DNA from: Anabaena azotica FACHB-119
GTDB lineage: Bacteria; Cyanobacteriota; Cyanobacteriia; Cyanobacteriales; Nostocaceae
Assembly (NCBI RefSeq): GCF_014697625.1
Contig: NZ_JACJSG010000011.1
Span: 1-64,000, forward strand
DNA: 64,000 bases
Direction of reading: 5' to 3'
In this document: positions 26,211 through 34,467 of the stretch, in pieces
How the letters are laid out: each line of letters opens with the position of its first letter
How positions within the stretch are numbered: position 1 is the stretch's first letter
Notes under the pieces: model-generated
What the model was told of the DNA's origin: nothing
Database searches by the model: none
Seen by the model: only the letters and a program-made list of their open reading frames with translations
Translations under genes and position numbers: made by a program

Positions 26211-26800
26211 ACTAAAGTTGAAAAAATCCCTAGATAAAACAGCTTACTGTGAATTAGTTATCAATGTTTTCCCTTTCTCAAAGCAATTTTTAACAGTGAA
26301 CACCCCAACCCCCCCTGACTTTTCACGGGATATGGAAAACCCCACTTTCATTCCTCTCCCCTACAAGGAGAGAAGCTTTAATTGCTCCCCCAACCCTTGT
26401 AGGAAAGCAGGGTGGTTTCATACAGAAAAAGAAAAATTTATCAGTTCTGATTTCTGGTGTTGTAGCAGAGATTTTGCCCTCTCTCCAAACCTCTCACGCC
26501 AGGCAAGCTCAAGTCGGGAAACCCGCCCACGCAACTGGCTTCCCCACGGGGGGAGAGGCTTTGAAACAGACGAGTTTTTTCTCTGATTGTATGAAACCAC
26601 CCTGCCCAACCCTTGTAGGGAAGGGGGCTGGGGGGTTAGGTCTAGCGTTAGCTTTTCCACATGACGTGAAAACTCTTTCTCCCCCTCCTTTTTCCCCTCC
26701 TCTTAGGGGCTAGGGGTGGGTTACTCCCTCATCTCCCCCCACTCCCTACTAGAAGTAAAATTAGTAAACATCAGACAATTCTTGTTAAGGCAGCGTTATT
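26211..26800. repeat. 590-bp gap with an 18-bp perfect inverted repeat and related repeats
   Basis: GCAGGGTGGTTTCATACA at 26407-26424 is exactly inverted at 26588-26605. Both arms adjoin copies of CAACCCTTGTAGG. The enclosed 163 bp contains AGTCGGGAAACCCGCCCACG, similar to GCCGGGAAACCCGTCCAACG at 61795. C/G-rich words continue to 26740. It reads as one or more decayed non-coding mobile elements; no gene seen. Confidence 0.6.
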
Positions 26801-27394
26801 ATGAGCATCCCACTTGTAGACCAGCCCACAGAAGAAAAATTAGTAACGCTCAAAGATGTTTCCTGGGAGCAATTCAAGGGTATTGAAGGACATCTTCAGG
26901 ACAACCACAGCGTTAAACTAACTTATTTATCAGGAGTGTTGGAAATCATGTCCCCGGTAGGCGATAAACATGAGAAAGTGAAAAGAACTCTCGGATTGTT
27001 GCTAGAAACTTACATGAGAGAGTTAGGTATCCGCTTTTATGCCCGTGGTGGTTTCACCCTTGAGGAACCTGGTTATGCTTCTGGCACACCAGATGAATCT
27101 TACAGCATCGGCACAGAAAAAGAAATTCCTGATATCGTTCTAGAAATTATTGTCACCAGTGGGACTATTAATAGAAAAGAATTATACAAACCCAAAAAAG
27201 TGCCGGAAGTTTGGTTTTGGAAATCTAATTCATTAAAAATATTCAGTCTTAACGACAGTGGTGAGTATGAGGAAGTAAATCGCAGTAGGTTTTTTCCCAA
27301 TTTAGACCCAGCTTTGTTATTAGATTATATTGCTATGCCTGACCAGTATGATGCAGTGGCTGAATTTCAACAGGTTATTCGCAATCAACATTGA
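26801..27394 (+). CDS. Uma2-family (DUF820) putative PD-(D/E)XK endonuclease
   Basis: 197 residues. LTYLSGVLEIMSPVGDKHE, SGTPDESYSIG, PDIVLEIIVTSG and ELYKPKKVPEVWFW follow the Uma2 pattern, in which the PD, E and K residues form a restriction-endonuclease-like core. Cyanobacterial genomes carry tens of these genes and their job is unknown; regulation or mobile-element-related roles have been suggested. Soluble and alone, flanked by repeat DNA on both sides. Confidence 0.88.
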   Translation: MSIPLVDQPTEEKLVTLKDVSWEQFKGIEGHLQDNHSVKLTYLSGVLEIMSPVGDKHEKVKRTLGLLLETYMRELGIRFYARGGFTLEEPGYASGTPDESYSIGTEKEIPDIVLEIIVTSGTINRKELYKPKKVPEVWFWKSNSLKIFSLNDSGEYEEVNRSRFFPNLDPALLLDYIAMPDQYDAVAEFQQVIRNQH

Positions 27395-27486
27395 TAGCGC
27401 ATCAGTGGATCAATTAATCGTATCTAGCTTGCAGTTTCAGCTATATCAAAGTGGGGAGTGGGGGCTGGGGGATCTGGGGAGAATAA

Positions 27487-27540
27487 CACCTGTCACCTGT
27501 CACCTGTCACCTGTCACCTGTCAACTGTCAACTGTCACCT
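27487..27540. repeat. STRR heptamer repeats (CACCTGT units)
   Basis: CACCTGT repeated several times, then CAACTGT units, ending just before the stop codon of the minus-strand kinase gene. Confidence 0.9.
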
Positions 27541-27542
27541 AC

Positions 27543-30500
27543 CTAATCTTGCTGCGGCAGTGGTAGTAATACGGTAAAGGTTGAGCCTTGCCCTTCACCC
27601 AAGCTTTCGGCTGTGACTGTACCACCATGCTGCTCGATAATATATTTGACAAGCGCTAGCCCTAAGCCTAAACCTTGTTTCACTGTGACGTTGTGCTGAT
27701 CCTGGCGAAATCGCTCAAAGATATGGGGTAAAAATTCAGGTCTAATACCTTGTCCAGTATCGCTCACTTGTATGCGAACCTGTGAGTTGTACTCATTGAG
27801 CCGGATTTGCAGATGTCCCCCAGTTGGGGTAAATTTGATGGAATTTGTGAGCAAATTTAGAATAACTTGTTGCAAGCGAGAAAAATCTCCCCAAACAGGG
27901 GCAACATCTTGTAGTTGCGTTTCTATTTGCAGTGACTTTGCCTCGCTAGTGGGACGGACGGTTTCCACAGCCGTCTCTACAATATCTACTAAATTAACCA
28001 ATGCGAAATCTAACTGCAACGTACCGCGCACCATGCGGGAAACGTCGAATAAATCTTCAATCAATTGCACCTGTGCCTGAGTATTCCGCAGGATAGTTTC
28101 CAATGCCTTTTTTGTTGTTGCGGCATCAAGCTGACGAGTTTGTAGCAGCTGTGTCCAACCTGTAATTGCGTTGAGGGGAGAGCGTAACTCATGGGCTATC
28201 AAAGCCACAAACTCGTCTTTAGAGCGGTTTGCGGCTTCGGCTTCGGCGCGGGCAGCCTGGGCTTGAGCTAAAAGCTGTTCACGTTCGATTTGGGCTTGTT
28301 TGCGTTCGGTAACATCAAGTGCCGCTAAAATTGCATAGCTTGGGCGTAGTGAGTCACCAAAATGCTCAAAGAACACCTGCTTACGTACATTGAGCCAACG
28401 CACTTCGCCATTGTCCCAAACGACGCGGTGTTCATGGGTAAACCATCCTGTTCCTTGGGGATCAAATAGCTGTTCAATTAACTCGGACATGATGACGCAT
28501 TCTTCGGGATGAAAAGTGGCATGGAAGCGATCGCGCGTCACCACCAATTGCTCAGGGGAAAGCCCGTATAAAACCGCCGCTTCTGGGGAAAGTTGCACGG
28601 TATTGGTGATATAATCTACTCTAGCTAGGGCAATGCCTGCAACCTGCATTCCCAATTGCCATCGTCTCTCAGACTCCTGTAATTGCTGTTCATAACGTTT
28701 GCGATCGCTGATGTCCTGCACCATCACATTGATACCCAAGACTTGACCTGTGGCATCTTTGAGTGGATAATAGCTGGCAATCCAATCTTGCTCTGTTGTA
28801 GGTTGTGCTTTGGTGGTTCCATGAATCTCAATATTGAGAATAGGTTCTCCAGTTTGCATCACTTGCTGATGTAACGGTTCGAGGATGTGTGCGAGTTCCG
28901 GGATGAATTCGCGGGCAGTACGCCCCAGATGATCAGCCACACTCACACCGTTGATTTGGGCTAAACGCTCATTGATCCGGACATGACACAAGTTGCTATC
29001 GAGAAAACACAACCCTACCGGAGCGGTAGCATAAATACTTTCCAGTTCCGCCAACTGCTGACCAATGGTGGACTCGCGTTCCTCTAGGGCTGTCTTGGCG
29101 AGGATAATATCGTTTATATCTGTTGCTGCACCCACCCAAGAAACTACATTGTTTTCCTGGTCGCGCATCGGCAAGGCCCTGACAAGAAACCAGATATATT
29201 CACCGTCAAAGCGTCGTAGCCTCTGCTTGACTTCAAAGGGTATACTGTTCTGTAATGATTGATGCCACTGTTCTAGATTTAACGCTAGGTCTTGGGGGTG
29301 TATTACCTCTGCCCAACCCTGACCTCTGGCTTGTTGTTGTGTCTGTCCGGTAAACTTGCACCATTGTTGACTCGTCCAGGTGTTTGCACCTGCTGCATCT
29401 GTCTCAAACAGCAGACTCGGCACTGCTTGGGCGATGGTATGGCAGCGAACCTGGCTCTCACGCAATCGGTCTTCGGCGAGTTTGCGTAAGCGAAGCTCGT
29501 CGAAGACATCGCTAATTACTTCTGAGAAAACTATGATACCACCAATTTCTGAGGTGTCTGTGTACCAAGGATGAATTTCCCATCGCACCCAATCAATTGA
29601 GCCATCGGCACGGGGAAGGACATCTTCCTCACAGGCGGCAATGGCTCCTGCTAAACAACTCTGGTAGATTTGTTGCCACTGTTCAGGGACTTCGGGAAAT
29701 ATCTCGTAGTGGGAGCGTCCGACAATATCTTCACCTTCTAGCCCGTAGCTTGTCAACCAGCGATCGCTCACCAATACATACTGCATCTGTCGGTCAAACA
29801 TTGCTACTCCCGCAGGCGCGTATTTGACAAACAGATTCAAGACTTCTTCGCGTTTGCTCAGTTCGGCTTCAATGCGTTTACACTCCAACTGGGAGCGTTT
29901 ATAATCGGTGACATCACGCCAGGAAAGCACTAGTCCGTCATCAAGCTTGTTAACGCGGATATCATAAGCGTGGGTGAGACCTTGAGTCCCTAACACATCT
30001 GCATAAATTAATTCTTCTTTGACCAGCGCTGCTCCCTTCTCCACAACCCGACAGCATTCTTCAAACAGCCCAGTTTCTCTATAAGCTGGGAAGAGTTCGC
30101 AGAGACTTTTGCCAATGTCATCTGCACTCATCTGATGGGTTTTTAAAGCGGCCGCATTTAAGTAGTCAATCCGAAAGTCGAGAATCTGTCCTGTGTGATC
30201 TCTAATGGCACAGCATATACCAAAACAGTCTAGCATATTTTCAATAGAAATGCGAAACCGCTCTTCTTGGTGCTGCAAATCAAGTCGCAACCGGGCATTT
30301 TCGATCGCACTCCGCATTGATAACTGAAGCTGCTCTGGGATTAAGGTTTGCTTGATTAAATAATCTTCAGCCCCTAGCTTGATAGCACGCACAGCGATCG
30401 ACGGGTCACTATCACTGCTGACCATGACTATAGGGGGATGAGTACCATCAAATCTGGTCTGCAATTCCTGCACGAATTTCAGCCCCATCACATCCGGTAG

Positions 30501-30710
30501 CCCATAATTAACTAAAATTCCGTCAACTTGCTTGTTCTGGCACATCAACATAGCGTCGGTGGCGGAATGTGCTTCTAGCAAGGTATAGCAGCATTTGGGA
30601 TCGGAGAGCAAACAACGGCGGTACAATTCCCGGTCTGCGGAGACGTTTTCTACAATCAGCACCGTGTATGATGAAACACTCGTAACGCTAGTTTTGCTGA
30701 CCAATCTCAT
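27543..30710 (-). CDS. Multi-PAS sensor histidine kinase with degenerate N-terminal receiver
   Basis: 1055 residues, no membrane helix. Residues 15-137 are a receiver-like domain (YTVLIVENVSADRELYRRC, LVNYGLPDVMGLKF, AEDYLIKQTL). The usual acidic pair reads E21-N22 and the phospho-acceptor Asp is N68, so phosphorylation is unlikely. About five PAS/PAC domains follow between 140 and 810. HisKA has the phospho-His near 840 (ALIAHELRSPLNAITGW). HATPase_c runs 940-1052 (NLLTNSIKFTPTGG, DTGQGIRPEF, GLGLGLALVKYI). A cytosolic signal integrator; the partner regulator is not adjacent. Start ATG 30710. Confidence 0.93.
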   Translation of the reverse strand: MRLVSKTSVTSVSSYTVLIVENVSADRELYRRCLLSDPKCCYTLLEAHSATDAMLMCQNKQVDGILVNYGLPDVMGLKFVQELQTRFDGTHPPIVMVSSDSDPSIAVRAIKLGAEDYLIKQTLIPEQLQLSMRSAIENARLRLDLQHQEERFRISIENMLDCFGICCAIRDHTGQILDFRIDYLNAAALKTHQMSADDIGKSLCELFPAYRETGLFEECCRVVEKGAALVKEELIYADVLGTQGLTHAYDIRVNKLDDGLVLSWRDVTDYKRSQLECKRIEAELSKREEVLNLFVKYAPAGVAMFDRQMQYVLVSDRWLTSYGLEGEDIVGRSHYEIFPEVPEQWQQIYQSCLAGAIAACEEDVLPRADGSIDWVRWEIHPWYTDTSEIGGIIVFSEVISDVFDELRLRKLAEDRLRESQVRCHTIAQAVPSLLFETDAAGANTWTSQQWCKFTGQTQQQARGQGWAEVIHPQDLALNLEQWHQSLQNSIPFEVKQRLRRFDGEYIWFLVRALPMRDQENNVVSWVGAATDINDIILAKTALEERESTIGQQLAELESIYATAPVGLCFLDSNLCHVRINERLAQINGVSVADHLGRTAREFIPELAHILEPLHQQVMQTGEPILNIEIHGTTKAQPTTEQDWIASYYPLKDATGQVLGINVMVQDISDRKRYEQQLQESERRWQLGMQVAGIALARVDYITNTVQLSPEAAVLYGLSPEQLVVTRDRFHATFHPEECVIMSELIEQLFDPQGTGWFTHEHRVVWDNGEVRWLNVRKQVFFEHFGDSLRPSYAILAALDVTERKQAQIEREQLLAQAQAARAEAEAANRSKDEFVALIAHELRSPLNAITGWTQLLQTRQLDAATTKKALETILRNTQAQVQLIEDLFDVSRMVRGTLQLDFALVNLVDIVETAVETVRPTSEAKSLQIETQLQDVAPVWGDFSRLQQVILNLLTNSIKFTPTGGHLQIRLNEYNSQVRIQVSDTGQGIRPEFLPHIFERFRQDQHNVTVKQGLGLGLALVKYIIEQHGGTVTAESLGEGQGSTFTVLLPLPQQD

Positions 30711-31084
30711 GATTTACTCCTAGCTAGTCGTGAACAATTTAGGAATTAGCTCCTGAGATTCCATCTCAAGTATTCGGTAGATATGAAACGCAATACTTGA
30801 TGCGAACTCTGACGCTGCTTGCCACAAAACCACATCAGGCGTGGCGTTGGTAATATAATCTTGTTGCTACTGGCTTTGTTCACACCATAAATCTCTCCAA
30901 GAGCTACTTGTTCACCTGTTTAATTAGATCAAGCTTTCACCCTTCTGTTAATGGTCAAGTTTCTCCTTGGGGCTGGATCATAACCTGCTATTAACCTATT
31001 AAATATATGGATGCTTTATTATACATAAATAACTTGTTTGTCAATACAGTCAAAGAGATATTTTTGTGAAAAAAATCTCACAGG
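30711..31084. other. Upstream region of the kinase, no gene seen
   Basis: AT-rich, no convincing coding frame on either strand and no recognised repeat up to 31084. It is the likely promoter region of the minus-strand kinase gene. Confidence 0.4.
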
Positions 31085-31189
31085 TATGGCAGGGGACAGG
31101 TGATAGGGAACAGGTGACAGGGCTGAAAGCCTTTGGAATTAAAGGTTTTAAAATTGTATGATTTCCTAACCTATGCTTCGACTGCTATA
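31085..31189 (+). mobile_element. TATAGC-ended short repeat, copy at 31.1 kb
   Basis: 105 bp, close to 41462-41566: TATGGCAGGGGACAGGTGAT at the left, AGGGCTGAAAGCCTTTG and TTTTAAAATTGTATGAT in the middle, GACTGCTATA at the right. Confidence 0.75.
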
Positions 31190-31479
31190 GCTCTAACAAT
31201 TAGGTAAAAGCTAATCAGTTTCACTTTATACTTTTATTACTTAAGTAAAGTAGAGAGGTGAGAAGTATCAATATTTAAAAAAATCATACGTGAAAATGCT
31301 CTAAAAAATTACGTATAAAGTATAACATTATATTATTGTGCGTGTAAAGAGAAATCGACTGTGAACTAACGCCTTGAGCCAAATAGTCAATTCACAGATA
31401 TGGTATTTTTTTCATTCTTTGGCGATGTAGTAGGTTATTTAAGGCGCAACGCAAGTTTGTGTGAGGTCAGTTTTTGGAA

Positions 31480-31650
31480 TATAGCGGATTGCAATCGGAT
31501 AGAATACAGATTCATCTGCGTCCATCTGCGAACCCTTCGGGTTCGCGGTAGCGTTGCCAAGCATTGGCTTCTCTACGAGACGCTACCGCGAACGCCAACA
31601 TCTGCGTTCAATCATTTTTTCTGTACCTCACTGACTTGAAAACCGCTATA
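31480..31650 (+). mobile_element. 171-bp TATAGC-ended element (family 3, copy 1)
   Basis: TATAGCGG at 31480-31487 and CCGCTATA at 31643-31650 are its inverted ends. Inside is a stem GTTCGCGGTAGCGT / ACGCTACCGCGAAC with CCAAGCATTGGC words. A second copy, inverted, lies at 41016-41187. Open frames crossing both copies give the same peptide (RFICVHLRTLRVRGSVAKH), an artefact of the repeat. Confidence 0.75.
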
Positions 31651-31777
31651 AGTTCGTCGAGGCGATCGCAATTTTTGTAGCTATAACTTTTGGAAAGTTA
31701 GCGCATCACAAGTTATATCATGTCCGCTTAAACAGTTATCATAATTATATCTGAAAAAAGAAAGCGACAAATACGTG

Positions 31778-31811
31778 GGTAGGGGCGTACAGCTAGCTGT
31801 ACGCCCCTACC
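31778..31811. repeat. 34-bp perfect palindrome
   Basis: GGTAGGGGCGTACAGCT followed directly by its exact complement, with no loop. Related to the 28-bp palindrome at 13012-13039. The rest of 31651-32006 shows no gene. Confidence 0.9.
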
Positions 31812-32006
31812 GATAATGGTTGTGTTGCCAAGATTTTTTGAATCGGTATAATTTTTCGATTGCCCACTTTCTCAAATTTTTGGCTGATACTCTTGACAAA
31901 ATCCTGCTCCAAAGGAATGAAACAGCCTTACCCCAAGGAGGGGAAGAGGTTTTTAGCTTTTTGACTAGAACTTTTGTAGTTCAGTTTATTTGTGTCTTCC
32001 TACTTA

Positions 32007-33320
32007 TTAATTAGTAGTTTTTACTTGTACAAAAGCTTCTCTACCTGTAATCAATCTGGAGCGGCGATTGCGAGTAATATAGTTCCATGCCCACTGAAAC
32101 ACCACTAGCAATTTAGTGTCAAACTCTATGAGAAAGTAAATGTGAATGACTAGCCAAAATACCCAAGCTAGGAAACCTGTAAGTTTAATTAAGCCTAAAT
32201 CTACAACAGCTAAATTTTGCCCAATCATGGCCAAACTACCCACATGATTGTAATGAAATTGTGGTAAAGTATGACCTTTAAGCCTACGTTTAATCAGTTT
32301 AGCTACGTACTCTCCTTGTTGTTTGGCTACGGGTGCAACGCCAGGTAAGGGTTTACCATCTTGATGAGAGAAGTTGCCTAAATCTCCCACTACAAATATG
32401 TTTTTATAACCCCTGATAGTCAAGTCTGGTTCTACAATTACACGTCCTGCGTGGTCGCATTCTACATCTGTACGTTGGGCTAAGATTTGTCCCATTGCGG
32501 AGCCTTTGACACCTGCTGCCCATAATATAGTTTGTGAGGGAATTTCTTTCACTTCTCCCCCTTGTTTGAAGGTAACAATGTTATTTTCAATGTTAGTCAC
32601 CCTCGTGTTGGTGTGAATAACCACGCCCAACTTTTGTAAAGATATGGCTGCTTCTTCGGATAACTCTGGCGCGATATGTGGGAGGATGCGCTCACCACCC
32701 TGTAATAGTAAGATTTTCGTTTCTGAGGTGTCGATGTTGCGGAAATCTTCTTTGAGAGTTTTGTATGCCAACTCTGCGATCGCACCTGCTAATTCTACAC
32801 CAGTGGGGCCACCACCCACAATCACAAAAGTTAAAAAAGCATTGCGTTTTTCGGGATCAGTTTCTTTTTCTGCTGCTTCAAATGCGCCAAATATCCGGCG
32901 ACGCATTTCTATCGCATCTTCAACAGTTTTTAAGCCCGGAGCAAATTCTTGCCAGTTATCTTTACCAAAGTAGGAATGATTAGCACCTGTAGCCACAATT
33001 AATGTATCGTAATTGACAACTTGATCGCCCATGATCACTTGTTGTGCTTTTGGATCAATATCATTCACTTCTCCTAACAAAACTTTTGTATTCTTGCTTT
33101 TACTGAAGACAGATCGCAATGGTGAAGAAATATCACCAGGTGATAACGTTCCTGTGGCTACTTGATATAAAAGTGGCTGAAATAGGTGGAAGTTACGCTT
33201 ATCGATGAGAGTAACATTTACATTTGTTGACTTGAGATTTTTTGCTGTGTATAGTCCACCAAAGCCACCACCAATGATAACAACATTATGTGGTTTATTC
33301 TTACCAAGCGCAACTTCCAT
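32007..33320 (-). CDS. ndh: Type II NADH dehydrogenase (NDH-2)
   Basis: 437 residues. Two dinucleotide folds: VVIIGGGFGGLYTAKNLK (about 14-31) for FAD and TFVIVGGGPTGVELAGAIAE (about 164-183) for NAD(P)H, plus KNIFVVGDLGNF for the flavin. The C-terminal hydrophobic stretch FLAWVFWLVIHIYFLIEF anchors it at the membrane. It passes electrons from NADH to the quinone pool without pumping protons and in cyanobacteria may act as a redox sensor. Start ATG 33320. It stands alone between repeat-rich gaps. Confidence 0.93.
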   Translation of the reverse strand: MEVALGKNKPHNVVIIGGGFGGLYTAKNLKSTNVNVTLIDKRNFHLFQPLLYQVATGTLSPGDISSPLRSVFSKSKNTKVLLGEVNDIDPKAQQVIMGDQVVNYDTLIVATGANHSYFGKDNWQEFAPGLKTVEDAIEMRRRIFGAFEAAEKETDPEKRNAFLTFVIVGGGPTGVELAGAIAELAYKTLKEDFRNIDTSETKILLLQGGERILPHIAPELSEEAAISLQKLGVVIHTNTRVTNIENNIVTFKQGGEVKEIPSQTILWAAGVKGSAMGQILAQRTDVECDHAGRVIVEPDLTIRGYKNIFVVGDLGNFSHQDGKPLPGVAPVAKQQGEYVAKLIKRRLKGHTLPQFHYNHVGSLAMIGQNLAVVDLGLIKLTGFLAWVFWLVIHIYFLIEFDTKLLVVFQWAWNYITRNRRSRLITGREAFVQVKTTN

Positions 33321-33632
33321 AATAAATATTTCCTTCTGTTAAGAAAACTATAACTTTTATTAACAAAGATGTAGCAGAATCATGATATGGGTTGCCGTTA
33401 ATTAAGAACAATTGAAAAAATCATGAAAGTAAGTAATCGCACAGAATTATTTACATTTACCAACTCCTGTTTATCCAAAAATTTTAAATTTAAAGTAAAA
33501 CAATATTCCGCATAACACCCTGCTCTATTTTGTGGTCTTCGCTACGCTCTTGAATGGAGTTAGTAAGATAAACTTACTGAATTAGGGTAATGAAGTTACG
33601 GATTTTCATTCAGTTACAAAATAGGAGCAGCA

Positions 33633-33872
33633 ATGAGTATAGAAAGCGCTAAAGTTATCTTATGGGAAGAGAAACAAAAAGATTATCTAAAAAAGTTTTA
33701 TGATTTACAATTTGTTCCCAGGGTGGGAGAAGAAATATATCTTAATAGAGAAAATTGGAGGGTAACTAGAATTGAACATGATATAGAAGTGAGTGAAATT
33801 AATATTTATATAGAATTAATTAAAAAAGTGAAGCAGGATAAAATCTCAGATTCCGAAAAAACTAATAAATAA
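33633..33872 (+). CDS. Small hypothetical protein (79 aa)
   Basis: 79 residues with a good AGGAG site ten bases before the ATG. The composition is normal for a soluble protein (VPRVGEEIYLNRENWRVTRI then a helical tail). The central beta-rich part reads like a small SH3-like or DNA-mimic domain, but I do not recognise a family. No partner gene is close: 312 bp downstream of the divergent ndh start and 595 bp before the next gene. Confidence 0.6.
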   Translation: MSIESAKVILWEEKQKDYLKKFYDLQFVPRVGEEIYLNRENWRVTRIEHDIEVSEINIYIELIKKVKQDKISDSEKTNK

Positions 33873-34467
33873 GCGTGAATTTAATTTGCAACTAATGCCA
33901 ACCTCTTTGTTAAGAGGTTATTTATATATTGTAAATAAAATTACCTTAAACTTTGTGATGTGGGCATTGTGGCGGCGATCGCTCTTGTGCTTGTTTACTC
34001 GTAACCAAATTCATCCATAAATTGAAATTAGATGAAACTCTTGTAGGGTGAGCCGAACAGCCCGCCCTAGTGATGTAAGTTAAATGGGAACAACTTACTT
34101 ATTTTTTTCTTTTATAAAAAATTTAGACAGATCATAACCAGGTTTTCGGGTAAGATTTTCACCCTGTTTCCTAACCGAAGGGCTTGGTCAATGTGTTCAA
34201 GGTAACTTTTTTTCAGCCACTGCATAGCTGAAAACTATTAGTATTAATTAGGGCTAATTTTTATTTTTAATAATACATCTGTCTATAGATAGATAGCTAT
34301 TTAATCCAAAGAAATATTTGCAAAGCTATTTGAGTGGATGCTATTCAAATACCGATGCCTAATCATGCTCAGAAGTTCATAATATATATATAGAAGAGTC
34401 AAATAATTAACAAGGTGTTGTAGAACACCAGAGTTATTCTTAAGAGTACAGCTATATTAAATTACTA
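33873..34467. other. Long gap before the GGDEF gene
   Basis: A HIP1 site near 33977, a diverged GTAGGGTGAGCC..GCCCGCCCTA palindrome near 34044-34069, and AT-rich sequence beyond. No gene seen; the last 150 bp probably carry the promoter of the diguanylate cyclase. Confidence 0.5.

Noticed and set aside
26218..26713. Three overlapping frames of 79-122 codons in the hisC-to-Uma2 side gap after dapL
   Set aside because: They cross the inverted-repeat region in three different frames, are low in complexity, and show no protein motif.
29470..29505. Another repeat insert inside the PAS kinase (GTTTGCGTAAGCGAAGCTCG)
   Set aside because: It resembles a dispersed unit, but FDELRLRKLAEDRL is plausible linker sequence and no interrupted motif can be shown without homologues.
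31400..31639. 79-codon open frame and its twin at 41001-41207 (minus) with nearly the same peptide
   Set aside because: Both are translations of the two copies of the 171-bp TATAGC-ended repeat; the shared peptide reflects the DNA repeat, not a gene family.
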